A stretch of 5,566 nucleotides of DNA from Alphaproteobacteria bacterium (GTDB lineage: Bacteria; Pseudomonadota; Alphaproteobacteria; Micropepsales; Micropepsaceae): contig DMER01000004.1 in the NCBI GenBank assembly GCA_003451645.1, positions 18,717 through 24,282 of the forward strand, read 5' to 3'. The notes beneath the pieces are model-generated. The model was not told the origin of the DNA. It ran no database searches and worked only from the letters and a program-made list of their open reading frames with translations. Each line of letters starts with the position of its first letter. Within the stretch, counting starts at the first letter, position 1. Below, one piece after another: positions 1-5,566 of the stretch. Position numbers and translations under genes: made by a program.

Positions 1-1488
1 CTCGGCAGGGACCCCCGTGGGCGCCCGGAACTCGCCAAAGACTTGGCGCAAGGCATGCGCCCATTCGCCCGTGGTGACGCCAGCCTTCGCGGCCTCGATG
101 GAGGGCGGCATGATATTGCGCCCTTCGGCCGCCGCCTCCCGCAGCGCGGTGAGGGCGCGCGTGACGGCAACGCCATTGCGTTGCGCCCGCCAGGCCTCAA
201 GACGCGCGATCTGCTCACGCTCGGCGCCTTCGTCCACGGTGACGACGGAATCCAGGCCGCCGGACAAGGCCGGGTCGGCGCTCTCGCGATACTGATTGAC
301 GCCCACGACAATCTGGTCACCCGCCTCGATGGCACGCACGCGGGCGGCATTGGCCGACACCAGCTGTTCCTTCATATAGCCATTTTCGATGCAGGCGACA
401 GCCCCGCCCGCGGCCTCAATCCGGGCCATCTCGTCCAAGGCTTCGCGCACTAATTTGGCCACCTGCTCCTGGATGACTGGCGACCCGTCGAAAATGTCCT
501 CAAACTCCAAAAGGTCGGTCTCCAGCGCCAGGATCTGCTGCGCGCGCAGCGACCATTGCTGGTCCCAGGGCCTGGGCAAGCCAATGGCCTCGTTCCAGGC
601 GGGCAACTGCACCGAGCGGGCGCGGGCGCGCTTGGACAAGGTCACGGCCAGCATCTCCAGCAGAATGCGATAGACATTGTTCTCAGGCTGCTGCTCGGTC
701 AGGCCCAGCGAATTGACCTGCACGCCATAGCGGAACAGCAATTGTTTGGGATCGCTGACGCCATAGCGGCTGCGGCCGATCTCCTCCCAAAGCTGCGTGA
801 AGGCGCGCATTTTGCAAGTCTCGGTGATGAAGCGCACGCCCGCATTCACAAAGAAGGAGATGCGGCCAAAGACCTGCCCCATATCGTCCGGCGGCACTTG
901 CCCTGCGGCTTTGATCTGGTCGAGGATCGCAACAGCAGCCGCCAAGGCAAAGGCGATTTCCTGCACTGGTGTGGCGCCCGCCTCCTGCAGATGATAGCTG
1001 CAGACATTCATCGGGTTCCATTTGGGCAGTTCGCGGTAGGTGAACGCGATCGTATCCGTCGTCAGCCGCAAGGATGGGCGCGGCGGAAAGATATGAGTGC
1101 CGCGCGACAGGTACTCTTTGATAATGTCATTCTGCGTGGTGCCTTGCAGGAGCGTGCGCGGTGCGCCTTGTTCATCCGCCAGAGCAATATAGAGCGCCAA
1201 AAGCCAGGGCGCGGTGGCGTTAATCGTCATGGAGGTGTTCATCTGCGCCAGCGGAATGTCCGCAAGCAGCGTGCGCATGTCGCCCAAATGGCTCACCGGC
1301 ACGCCAACCTTGCCAACCTCGCCCTTGGCCATGGGATCGTCGCTGTCATAGCCCGTTTGGGTGGGCAGATCGAAGGCGATGGACAAGCCCGTCTGCCCGC
1401 GCGCTAGGTTTGACCGGTAGAGCGCGTTGGACTTCTGCGCCGTTGAGTGCCCCGCATAGGTCCGGAAAATCCATGGCTTGTCGCGCAT
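1..1488 (-). CDS. meaA: Ethylmalonyl-CoA mutase (MeaA/Ecm type), C-terminus cut off by window edge
   Basis: Adenosylcobalamin-dependent carbon-skeleton mutase of the cytosolic ethylmalonyl-CoA pathway, converting (2R)-ethylmalonyl-CoA to (2S)-methylsuccinyl-CoA during acetyl-CoA assimilation. The first 496 residues are visible without a stop or frameshift. Family landmarks in order: RDKPWIFRTYAGHSTA (residues 2-17), FDLPTQTGYDSD (about 39-50), MNTSMTINATAPW (83-95), QGTTQNDIIKEYLSRGT (about 119-135), NPMNVCSYHLQEAGATP (158-174), NSLGLTEQQPENNVYRI (about 258-274) and LPRPWDQQWSLR (about 304-315). The YHLQEAGA box carries the Tyr-His pair (165-166) equivalent to the catalytic pair of methylmalonyl-CoA mutase. 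The protein stops at PTGVPAE; the B12-binding domain with its DxHxxG motif, roughly 150 more residues in relatives, must lie outside. The start at 1488 is chosen because AGGA sits 9 bases upstream; an in-frame ATG at 1530 has no ribosome site. The recognition rests on recalled family sequences; the alternative, a methylmalonyl-CoA mutase, fits the motifs less well. No ccr or other pathway gene is visible next to it. Confidence 0.93.
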   Translation of the reverse strand, partial: MRDKPWIFRTYAGHSTAQKSNALYRSNLARGQTGLSIAFDLPTQTGYDSDDPMAKGEVGKVGVPVSHLGDMRTLLADIPLAQMNTSMTINATAPWLLALYIALADEQGAPRTLLQGTTQNDIIKEYLSRGTHIFPPRPSLRLTTDTIAFTYRELPKWNPMNVCSYHLQEAGATPVQEIAFALAAAVAILDQIKAAGQVPPDDMGQVFGRISFFVNAGVRFITETCKMRAFTQLWEEIGRSRYGVSDPKQLLFRYGVQVNSLGLTEQQPENNVYRILLEMLAVTLSKRARARSVQLPAWNEAIGLPRPWDQQWSLRAQQILALETDLLEFEDIFDGSPVIQEQVAKLVREALDEMARIEAAGGAVACIENGYMKEQLVSANAARVRAIEAGDQIVVGVNQYRESADPALSGGLDSVVTVDEGAEREQIARLEAWRAQRNGVAVTRALTALREAAAEGRNIMPPSIEAAKAGVTTGEWAHALRQVFGEFRAPTGVPAE

Positions 1489-1497
1489 TGCGGTCTG

Positions 1498-1501
1498 TCC
1501 T
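1498..1501 (-). promoter_or_regulatory. Weak ribosome binding site of the mutase gene
   Basis: On the minus strand AGGA is followed by a 9-base spacer and then the ATG at 1488. It is short, but it is the only Shine-Dalgarno-like sequence near either candidate start. It favours the 1488 start over the in-frame ATG at 1530, which is preceded by CCGGCATTC. Confidence 0.45.
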
Positions 1502-1513
1502 GCTTGAGAGGTC

Positions 1514-1551
1514 TTGCGGCAATGCAACATGAATGCCGGTTTGCGTGCAAC
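1514..1551. promoter_or_regulatory. Candidate operator: clustered TTGC/GCAA half-sites upstream of the mutase gene
   Basis: Two short imperfect palindromes lie 26-63 bases upstream of the mutase start: TTGCGGCAATGCAAC at 1514-1528 (TTGC-G-GCAA followed by another GCAA) and TTTGCGTGCAAC at 1540-1551 (TTGC-GT-GCAA). The 6-mer TGCAAC occurs in both. Regulators of short-chain acyl-CoA metabolism in Alphaproteobacteria and Corynebacterium (the ScfR group, for example RamB and PccR) are known to bind TTTGCAAA-like palindromes, so a regulator of this kind is a reasonable guess for this gene. The match is imperfect and four-base half-sites are common, so this remains a hypothesis. Confidence 0.3.
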
Positions 1552-1648
1552 TATGCCCGCTCACGTTAACGCATTTCCCCACTTGTGCCGATTCCCTGTG
1601 GCTTTTGGACGGGCTGAGAGGTACGAGGAGCGGACACTGCCATTCATT

Positions 1649-2590
1649 ATGCGGTTGTCGCTTGCGTTGGTATCGCGGGAGTTGGGGGCGAACATGATGC
1701 TGATCACGGCTGTTTTGTGGACACTGAATGTCGGGTTTACGCTTGGCGCACCGTCCGCTCTTGGTACTGGCGATGCTATGGCGCACTGGAAGGCCGAGAT
1801 CGCGGCGGCCAATGAGGCCTGGGCTGGCCGGCGTCTGGCGATCCTCAAGATTGACGACGCGGTGTACCTCAAAGAGGGCGAGACCGCCTATTTGATTTTC
1901 AAGGACGGCAGCTATCGCTGGTCTCTGACTAAGCCGGCTGGCCTGCGGCCGCAATTGCGCTTTGCCAATGGCAAAGCCTTGCTCCAGATGTTGGGCGAGG
2001 AAGGCGACCTTGATGTCCTGGCCCGGCCAGGCGGCTTGTTCACTTTGAGCGACACAGCTGACATCAAAGCCCAGATCGCGCAAATCGCGCCCGATCAAGA
2101 GGGCTTGCGCGTGATGCTCTATAATCAGGCCAATCCATCGCCCAAAGAATTCAAGGGCGTTGACTACTATCCGTACGACAAGGCGTTCGCCGTCACGGCC
2201 AAGTTTGAGCCCGCAGCCTCGATCCAGGGCGAAGACTTCCAGACCTCGCGCGGCTGGTGGAAGCGCTTTTACAACATGGGCACTGCGGTGTTCGCCCTTG
2301 AGGGCAAAGAACACCGGTTGCCGATGTATTCCGAGACATCCGACCCGTCGAAAATCGCCACTTTGACCGCGTTCTTCATGGATCAGTTGACCGGCAAAGA
2401 GACCTACGGTGTCGGCCGGTATATCGACATTGCCGTGCCGGCCTACCCGCCTTCAGAAATCAAGATCGATTTCAATTTCGCCTATAATCCCAATTGCGCC
2501 CGCTCCCCTCACTATAACTGCCCGCAAGCCAAAGTCACACTGGCGGTCGATCTGCGGGCGGGTGAGAAGAAGCCTGCGAAAAGTCCCTGA
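1649..2590 (+). CDS. DUF1684 family protein, probably exported
   Basis: A 313-residue protein of unknown function. The C-terminal half carries the DUF1684 signature: FFMDQLTGKETYGVGRY (about 242-258), matching the family's F-x-D-x-T-x-G-x-x-T-Y-x-x-G-R block, then DFNFAYNPNCARSPHYNCP (about 274-292) and a closing LRAGEK; the two cysteines at 283 and 291 sit where the family has them. The middle (about 135-235) is beta-rich without a motif I recognise. A hydrophobic run, MMLITAVLWTLNVGFTLGA (16-34), behind an arginine-containing N-terminus suggests a signal peptide with cleavage near Ala34 or Ala37, or an uncleaved anchor. The ATG at 1649 is chosen because it supplies the basic n-region; ATGs at 1694 and 1697 are alternatives, with GGGGG five bases before 1694. 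The open frame also extends back to 1514, but that would run into the divergent promoter region. It is transcribed away from the mutase and towards the autotransporter. DUF1684 proteins have no established biochemical role that I know of, so none is assigned. Confidence 0.85.
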   Translation: MRLSLALVSRELGANMMLITAVLWTLNVGFTLGAPSALGTGDAMAHWKAEIAAANEAWAGRRLAILKIDDAVYLKEGETAYLIFKDGSYRWSLTKPAGLRPQLRFANGKALLQMLGEEGDLDVLARPGGLFTLSDTADIKAQIAQIAPDQEGLRVMLYNQANPSPKEFKGVDYYPYDKAFAVTAKFEPAASIQGEDFQTSRGWWKRFYNMGTAVFALEGKEHRLPMYSETSDPSKIATLTAFFMDQLTGKETYGVGRYIDIAVPAYPPSEIKIDFNFAYNPNCARSPHYNCPQAKVTLAVDLRAGEKKPAKSP

Positions 2591-2641
2591 TAAGGGGGCA
2601 TAATACTCAAATCTTGAATAATTTCTGCCCAAAGGATAGAT

Positions 2642-2685
2642 GGGACATGAATTAAATATTTTCTCCCCTTAATTTAGTTTGTCCC
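2642..2685. repeat. Imperfect inverted repeat in AT-rich convergent spacer
   Basis: GGGACA (2642-2647) pairs with TGTCCC (2680-2685), and inside it AATTAA (2650-2655) pairs with TTAATT (2669-2674), leaving an AT-rich loop; the two arms are offset by 2 versus 5 unpaired bases. The spacer here is about 37% GC by hand count (2641-2700), well below the genes. Sequences built from AATTAAGGGGACA-like words are familiar as dispersed repeats in proteobacterial genomes, sometimes near REP-associated transposases; that link is from memory. It lacks the clean GC stem and T-run of an intrinsic terminator. Confidence 0.4.
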
Positions 2686-2692
2686 CTTAATT
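2664..2692. repeat. 11-bp direct repeat TCCCCTTAATT, period 18
   Basis: TCCCCTTAATT occurs exactly at 2664-2674 and again at 2682-2692, with 7 bases between the copies. On the minus strand it reads AATTAAGGGGA twice. The first copy shares its TTAATT with the inverted repeat described at 2642-2685, so the two structures form one compound unit of about 50 bases. No target-site duplication or gene goes with it inside the window. Confidence 0.6.
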
Positions 2693-2743
2693 CCGGCCTT
2701 TATCATATACAGGCGCGATGCAGACGCGGTCGCCGCTTGAATT

Positions 2744-2760
2744 AGCAGCTGATCGCTGCT
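2744..2760 (-). terminator. Small hairpin just after the autotransporter stop, possible terminator
   Basis: AGCAGC (2744-2749) and GCTGCT (2755-2760) form a perfect 6-bp stem with a 5-base loop, beginning three bases after the autotransporter stop codon in the direction of transcription. On the minus strand it is followed by AATTCAAGC rather than a run of T, so it is a poor intrinsic terminator. A second small stem, GCGG-CGA-CCGC, follows at 2726-2736. Either could slow 3' exonucleases instead. The call is tentative. Confidence 0.25.
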
Positions 2761-2763
2761 GAA

Positions 2764-5566
2764 TCACCAGCTCACTTTTGAGCCAGCGGTTGCTTGGTAG
2801 CCTTCGGCCTGCGTATCGAAGCCCCGCGTGTAGCCGCCTTTGGCGAAGATCGAGACGTTCGACGCCACTTGAGCATCCAAGCCAGCGCCAACGTCGAAGA
2901 GCATCGAGGCGGTGTCGCTGACGGACACGGCATTGCCCAATGTCACGGATTGGCCATGATCGAGATCGTCGGAGAGTCCGATTGCGAGGAACGGCTTGAT
3001 CTTACCGTCATTCAAGCTGGTGTCGAAGCGTGCTCCGACCTTTGCCGTCCAGTTGGACGGGTCTTCGGACACACCGGCGAGCAAGCAGCTATCGCCGCAA
3101 GTGGAGCCGTCATAGTTCAGTCCTGCGCTCAGCGACAGCGTGGAGGGTTCGTCGAAGGCGATGCGGTAGCCGGTTTCCAAGCTCCCCACCATGCCGTCCA
3201 CCGTTGCCTGCAAGCGCCCGCCACCCGCATTGACGATGTCCCAATCGGTCGAGGCGTAGCCCGCCGATGCCGAGGCATAGAAGCCGCCCGCGACATAGGC
3301 CGCACGGGCCTCAATCACAGAGCCGTCGCCGTCCAGCGTGGCGCGGCCTTGGCTGATCGTCACATCGGCTTGCGTACTGCCATACCCGCCCGAAAGGCCC
3401 AGTTGGAGCGCAGGCGTGAGGGCAAAGTCGGCCCCGCCGCCATGGCAATCGTGATCGGCGTCGATCTCCAAGGCGTTCGAGCCTTTGGCATCCAAATTGC
3501 CAACCTGACCGGCGGCCCAGGCGCGGCCCTTCGCGCCGTCGAGGCCAGGATGGCCGGACGAGGACCGTGCGCAAGCCCGCAGCGTATCGCGTCCAGCGGA
3601 CAGCATCGCCGCATTCAGCGCGAGTTCTTGGCGCGCCGCCGATTGCAGGAAGAACCCGTCCGTCGTCGCGGCATAGTCGGGCAGGTATTTGAGCAGATAT
3701 TCGAATCCGCCTTGAATGACCGGACCAGCGAGTGTGAAGGCGTTCGCCGCAACAGTCCCGCCGACGCGGACCAATTCGATGCCGTTGCCGGCCGTGGCCG
3801 TCGGCGCAGTCGAAGGCGCGAATGGGATGATGGAAAGCTGCGTCGTTCCAGTGACATTGCCGCCGACCTGGAGATAGTCGTGCGTCGTGCCGTTGACCGG
3901 CGCGCCTGCGCTGTTGAAGACTACTTCGACGGCCATCAGACCGCCACCAACATAATTGCCGCCGACAATGGTTGATCCCGGCGAATTGCCCGATTTCAGC
4001 GTGCCCAGATTGGTCAGATTGCCCGCAATGGTGTTCGCGCCCGACAACGTCGCGCCCGCGTTGATCTGCACCGATCCGGCGATAGTTCCATTGGCGTTGA
4101 GTTCGCCGCCTGCAACCGTGGTCAAGCCCGTATGGCCGAGGCTGAGCGTCGAAAACTTGCCCGCGCCAGCCTTGGGCAATCCGCCCGCGCCGCTGGTCGT
4201 GCCGGTGAAGCTGGTGTCGGCCCCGTCGCCCGTTGTGAGCGTTTGACCCGCAGCGAGCGTTAGCGCACCCGCGCCAGACAGGCGGCCAATTGTTTCCGAA
4301 GCGGCGACTGCGAACGTCGCGCCGGATCGGACGTTGACGCCCGACGCGTTGAAAATGGCGTTGCCGCCAGAGGCCGTCAACGTGCCCGCGAAAACATCCC
4401 AATTCGCAGCGACTGTTGCAGTTCCGGTCAGGGTAACGTTTGCGCCGTCAATCTTCTCGAACACCTCAAAGTTCCTATAGATCGAGCCGATCTTGGCCAC
4501 GTCGAAGCTGAACGGATTGGCACCGCCCAATTGCAGCGTGTCGGTCCCGTCCAACGCGTCGACTCCGAGATTTTGGTTGGCTATCGAGTCGATGAGGCAA
4601 GTGTCTGCCCCCGTCGATACCGGGCATCCGGCCAGAATCGGATACATGTCGAAAAAAAAGTCCGAGAGAAGTTCGCCGCCAAAGGTCAAGCCGGTAACGA
4701 ACCCCAATGGATTGTCGGCTTCAACCTGCTCAGCCAGATCGATTCCGAAAATTTCAAACCGCTTTACTCCGCCTGAGACCACTGCCGAGATGTCGAATTC
4801 CTGCCCAGCATTAAGGTCAAATACTTGCCCGCTGAACGATATTCTGAAACTGCTATCCCCGTTCGGCAGAGGCCCGGGTATCAGAACCGTTTTGAACGAC
4901 TGACTAGAGCTGCTGACGATGTCATAAACATATCCCACAGAATAGACGGGATCAAAAAAGCACATAATCACCCCACAGAGGGGCATATCGACCGGCAATC
5001 TGAATCCCTGACCTACTGGCCCAACCGGAGACACAATTGGTCCAATTGGAGTTGAAGGGCCAACCGGCAAAACTGGATTTTCTACAGTAAGGCCAGGTTT
5101 AGGAGACGCCTTTATCAACGCACCATTTACAGAGAAGACAAATTCGCCTTGATCATTCAAGGCATAATCCACAGTCTTGTCAAGTATTCGACCTCCAACC
5201 ATCGGAATGTACCCATATGAAAGCGGATACCCAAACTCAAGCTCGATATAAGAACCTTGATACTTTAGCTTGATCAAGTCCTCTTCGACTGAGTCCGTTG
5301 GAGCAAAAACAGGAACTATGGACTTGCTTGCGCGCCCGGTCTCTAATGCCGCATAAAATCCTGCCGATGACCCAAGCCGATCAGATGCATTCTCAAACTC
5401 AGCGCCAAACACAAGCGTCCCATTGTTATTGAGCGCAACGCCGCCGAGCGTCGATACGATTCTGTTTCCATGAACGTCCTGGGATCCGTCGCCGACTATT
5501 GGCGTCAATACCGAACTACTCGTGTCAAGCACATAGATACCATTTGGACACCTCCAAAAACCTCCT
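2764..5566 (-). CDS. Autotransporter (type V secretion) with composite passenger; N-terminus cut off by window edge
   Basis: A surface or secreted protein carried out by its own C-terminal outer-membrane barrel. 933 complete codons are visible from 5565; the frame stays open to the right edge, so the signal peptide and true start lie outside. Domains (visible numbering): two NxxGxxVF repeats (46-53 and 137-144); a Pro/Gly/Val linker (about 164-185); a beta-rich domain (about 196-311) with FDPVYSVGYVYDI near its start and the GVKRFEIFGIDL and GFVTGLTFG strings near its end, resembling domains of PEP-CTERM and choice-of-anchor proteins; a DTLQLGG and YRNFEVFEK module (about 340-383) typical of alphaproteobacterial autotransporters; passenger beta-helix repeats of the autotransporter-associated strand type (about 459-530); an autochaperone-like junction with THDYLQVGGNVTG (about 560-573); a likely helical linker (about 642-667); and a barrel (about 680-933) ending in KVSW, with the terminal aromatic residue expected for barrel assembly. 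Nine cysteines are present, which is many for this class. The N-terminal third is AT-richer than the rest. What the passenger binds or cleaves cannot be told; no protease triad was seen. Confidence 0.9.
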   Translation of the reverse strand, partial: GGFWRCPNGIYVLDTSSSVLTPIVGDGSQDVHGNRIVSTLGGVALNNNGTLVFGAEFENASDRLGSSAGFYAALETGRASKSIVPVFAPTDSVEEDLIKLKYQGSYIELEFGYPLSYGYIPMVGGRILDKTVDYALNDQGEFVFSVNGALIKASPKPGLTVENPVLPVGPSTPIGPIVSPVGPVGQGFRLPVDMPLCGVIMCFFDPVYSVGYVYDIVSSSSQSFKTVLIPGPLPNGDSSFRISFSGQVFDLNAGQEFDISAVVSGGVKRFEIFGIDLAEQVEADNPLGFVTGLTFGGELLSDFFFDMYPILAGCPVSTGADTCLIDSIANQNLGVDALDGTDTLQLGGANPFSFDVAKIGSIYRNFEVFEKIDGANVTLTGTATVAANWDVFAGTLTASGGNAIFNASGVNVRSGATFAVAASETIGRLSGAGALTLAAGQTLTTGDGADTSFTGTTSGAGGLPKAGAGKFSTLSLGHTGLTTVAGGELNANGTIAGSVQINAGATLSGANTIAGNLTNLGTLKSGNSPGSTIVGGNYVGGGLMAVEVVFNSAGAPVNGTTHDYLQVGGNVTGTTQLSIIPFAPSTAPTATAGNGIELVRVGGTVAANAFTLAGPVIQGGFEYLLKYLPDYAATTDGFFLQSAARQELALNAAMLSAGRDTLRACARSSSGHPGLDGAKGRAWAAGQVGNLDAKGSNALEIDADHDCHGGGADFALTPALQLGLSGGYGSTQADVTISQGRATLDGDGSVIEARAAYVAGGFYASASAGYASTDWDIVNAGGGRLQATVDGMVGSLETGYRIAFDEPSTLSLSAGLNYDGSTCGDSCLLAGVSEDPSNWTAKVGARFDTSLNDGKIKPFLAIGLSDDLDHGQSVTLGNAVSVSDTASMLFDVGAGLDAQVASNVSIFAKGGYTRGFDTQAEGYQATAGSKVSW
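5018..5067 (-). repeat. Degenerate in-frame repeat encoding the PxGP linker of the autotransporter
   Basis: On the plus strand GGCCCAACCGG (5018-5028), GGTCCAATTGG (5039-5049) and GGGCCAACCGG (5057-5067) are variants of one 11-base word, spaced 21 and 18 bases apart, both multiples of three. On the coding strand they give P-V/I-G-P units in a stretch reading PVLPVGPSTPIGPIVSPVGP. This is a flexible or extended linker joining the NxxGxxVF region to the following beta domain. Confidence 0.6.

Larger units (their letters stand above)
1489..1648. promoter_or_regulatory. Divergent intergenic region between the mutase and the DUF1684 gene
   Basis: The 160 bases separate two genes transcribed away from each other, so promoters for both should lie here. 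I could not identify a convincing -35/-10 pair on either strand by eye. Visible elements are a group of TTGC/GCAA half-sites at 1514-1551 and an 8-bp palindrome CGTTAACG at 1564-1571. GAGGAG at 1625-1630 is purine-rich but lies 18 bases before the chosen DUF1684 start, longer than a normal spacer. Confidence 0.5.

Noticed and set aside
556..1407. Plus-strand open frame (283 codons) opposite the mutase
   Set aside because: The mutase on the other strand matches its family residue by residue through this whole stretch, so the plus-strand frame is a by-product of GC-rich codon use.
1514..1648. Upstream extension of the DUF1684 protein to the ATG at 1514
   Set aside because: The extra 45 residues have no family similarity, would bury the signal peptide, and would occupy nearly all of the divergent promoter region.
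1346..2314. Minus-strand open frame (322 codons) covering the DUF1684 gene and the start of the mutase gene
   Set aside because: It lies antisense to a gene with a clear DUF1684 signature, crosses the divergent promoter region and overlaps the mutase in another frame; no domain is seen in it.
2596..2630. GGGCA (2596-2600) and TGCCC (2626-2630) as a terminator for the DUF1684 gene
   Set aside because: The stem is only 5 bp with a 25-base AT-rich loop and no following T-run, so it is too weak to call.
2794..3975. Long plus-strand open frame (393 codons) opposite the autotransporter
   Set aside because: It is antisense to the barrel and junction region, which shows clear family motifs. The predicted protein is rich in Arg, Ala and Gly with no recognisable domain, as expected of a shadow frame in GC-rich DNA.
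5541..5566. AGGAGG and GGAGG followed by an ATG at the right edge on the minus strand, looking like a gene start
   Set aside because: The ATG at 5543 is out of frame with the autotransporter and its frame stops after 12 codons. The in-frame GTG at 5532 is 18 bases from GGAGG, lacks a signal peptide, and sits inside a GIYVLD string typical of the repeat domain, so the gene most likely begins beyond the edge.

Overview
The window looks like a chromosomal stretch of an alphaproteobacterium. The left gene is a very close match to the MeaA/ethylmalonyl-CoA mutase type known mainly from Alphaproteobacteria (and some actinomycetes). Most of the DNA is GC-rich, and the right-hand gene ends in an autotransporter barrel of a style common in that class. 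I would not name a genus. No RNA gene, CRISPR array, intact insertion sequence or phage gene was seen.

Layout. (1) Positions 1-1488, minus strand: the N-terminal 496 residues of a B12-dependent ethylmalonyl-CoA mutase; its C-terminal cobalamin-binding domain lies beyond the left edge. (2) 1489-1648: a divergent intergenic region that should hold promoters for both flanking genes and contains a cluster of TTGC/GCAA half-sites. (3) 1649-2590, plus strand: an exported DUF1684-family protein of unknown function. (4) 2591-2763: an AT-rich spacer between convergent genes, with an 11-bp direct repeat, an imperfect inverted repeat and a small hairpin. (5) 2764-5566, minus strand: a large type V autotransporter whose start lies beyond the right edge. 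Its C-terminal half is a standard beta-helix passenger plus 12-strand-type barrel. Its N-terminal third consists of NxxGxxVF repeats, a Pro/Gly/Val linker and a beta-sandwich-like domain, encoded by clearly AT-richer DNA.

The three genes do not form one pathway or operon. The mutase is central carbon metabolism (acetyl-CoA assimilation through the ethylmalonyl-CoA pathway). The DUF1684 protein is probably periplasmic or membrane-anchored. The autotransporter is a surface or secreted protein. The best leads are the composite, compositionally mosaic autotransporter passenger with closely spaced cysteine pairs, the repeat-bearing convergent spacer, and the candidate operator upstream of the mutase. 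I see no convincing evidence of a wholly new multi-gene system here.
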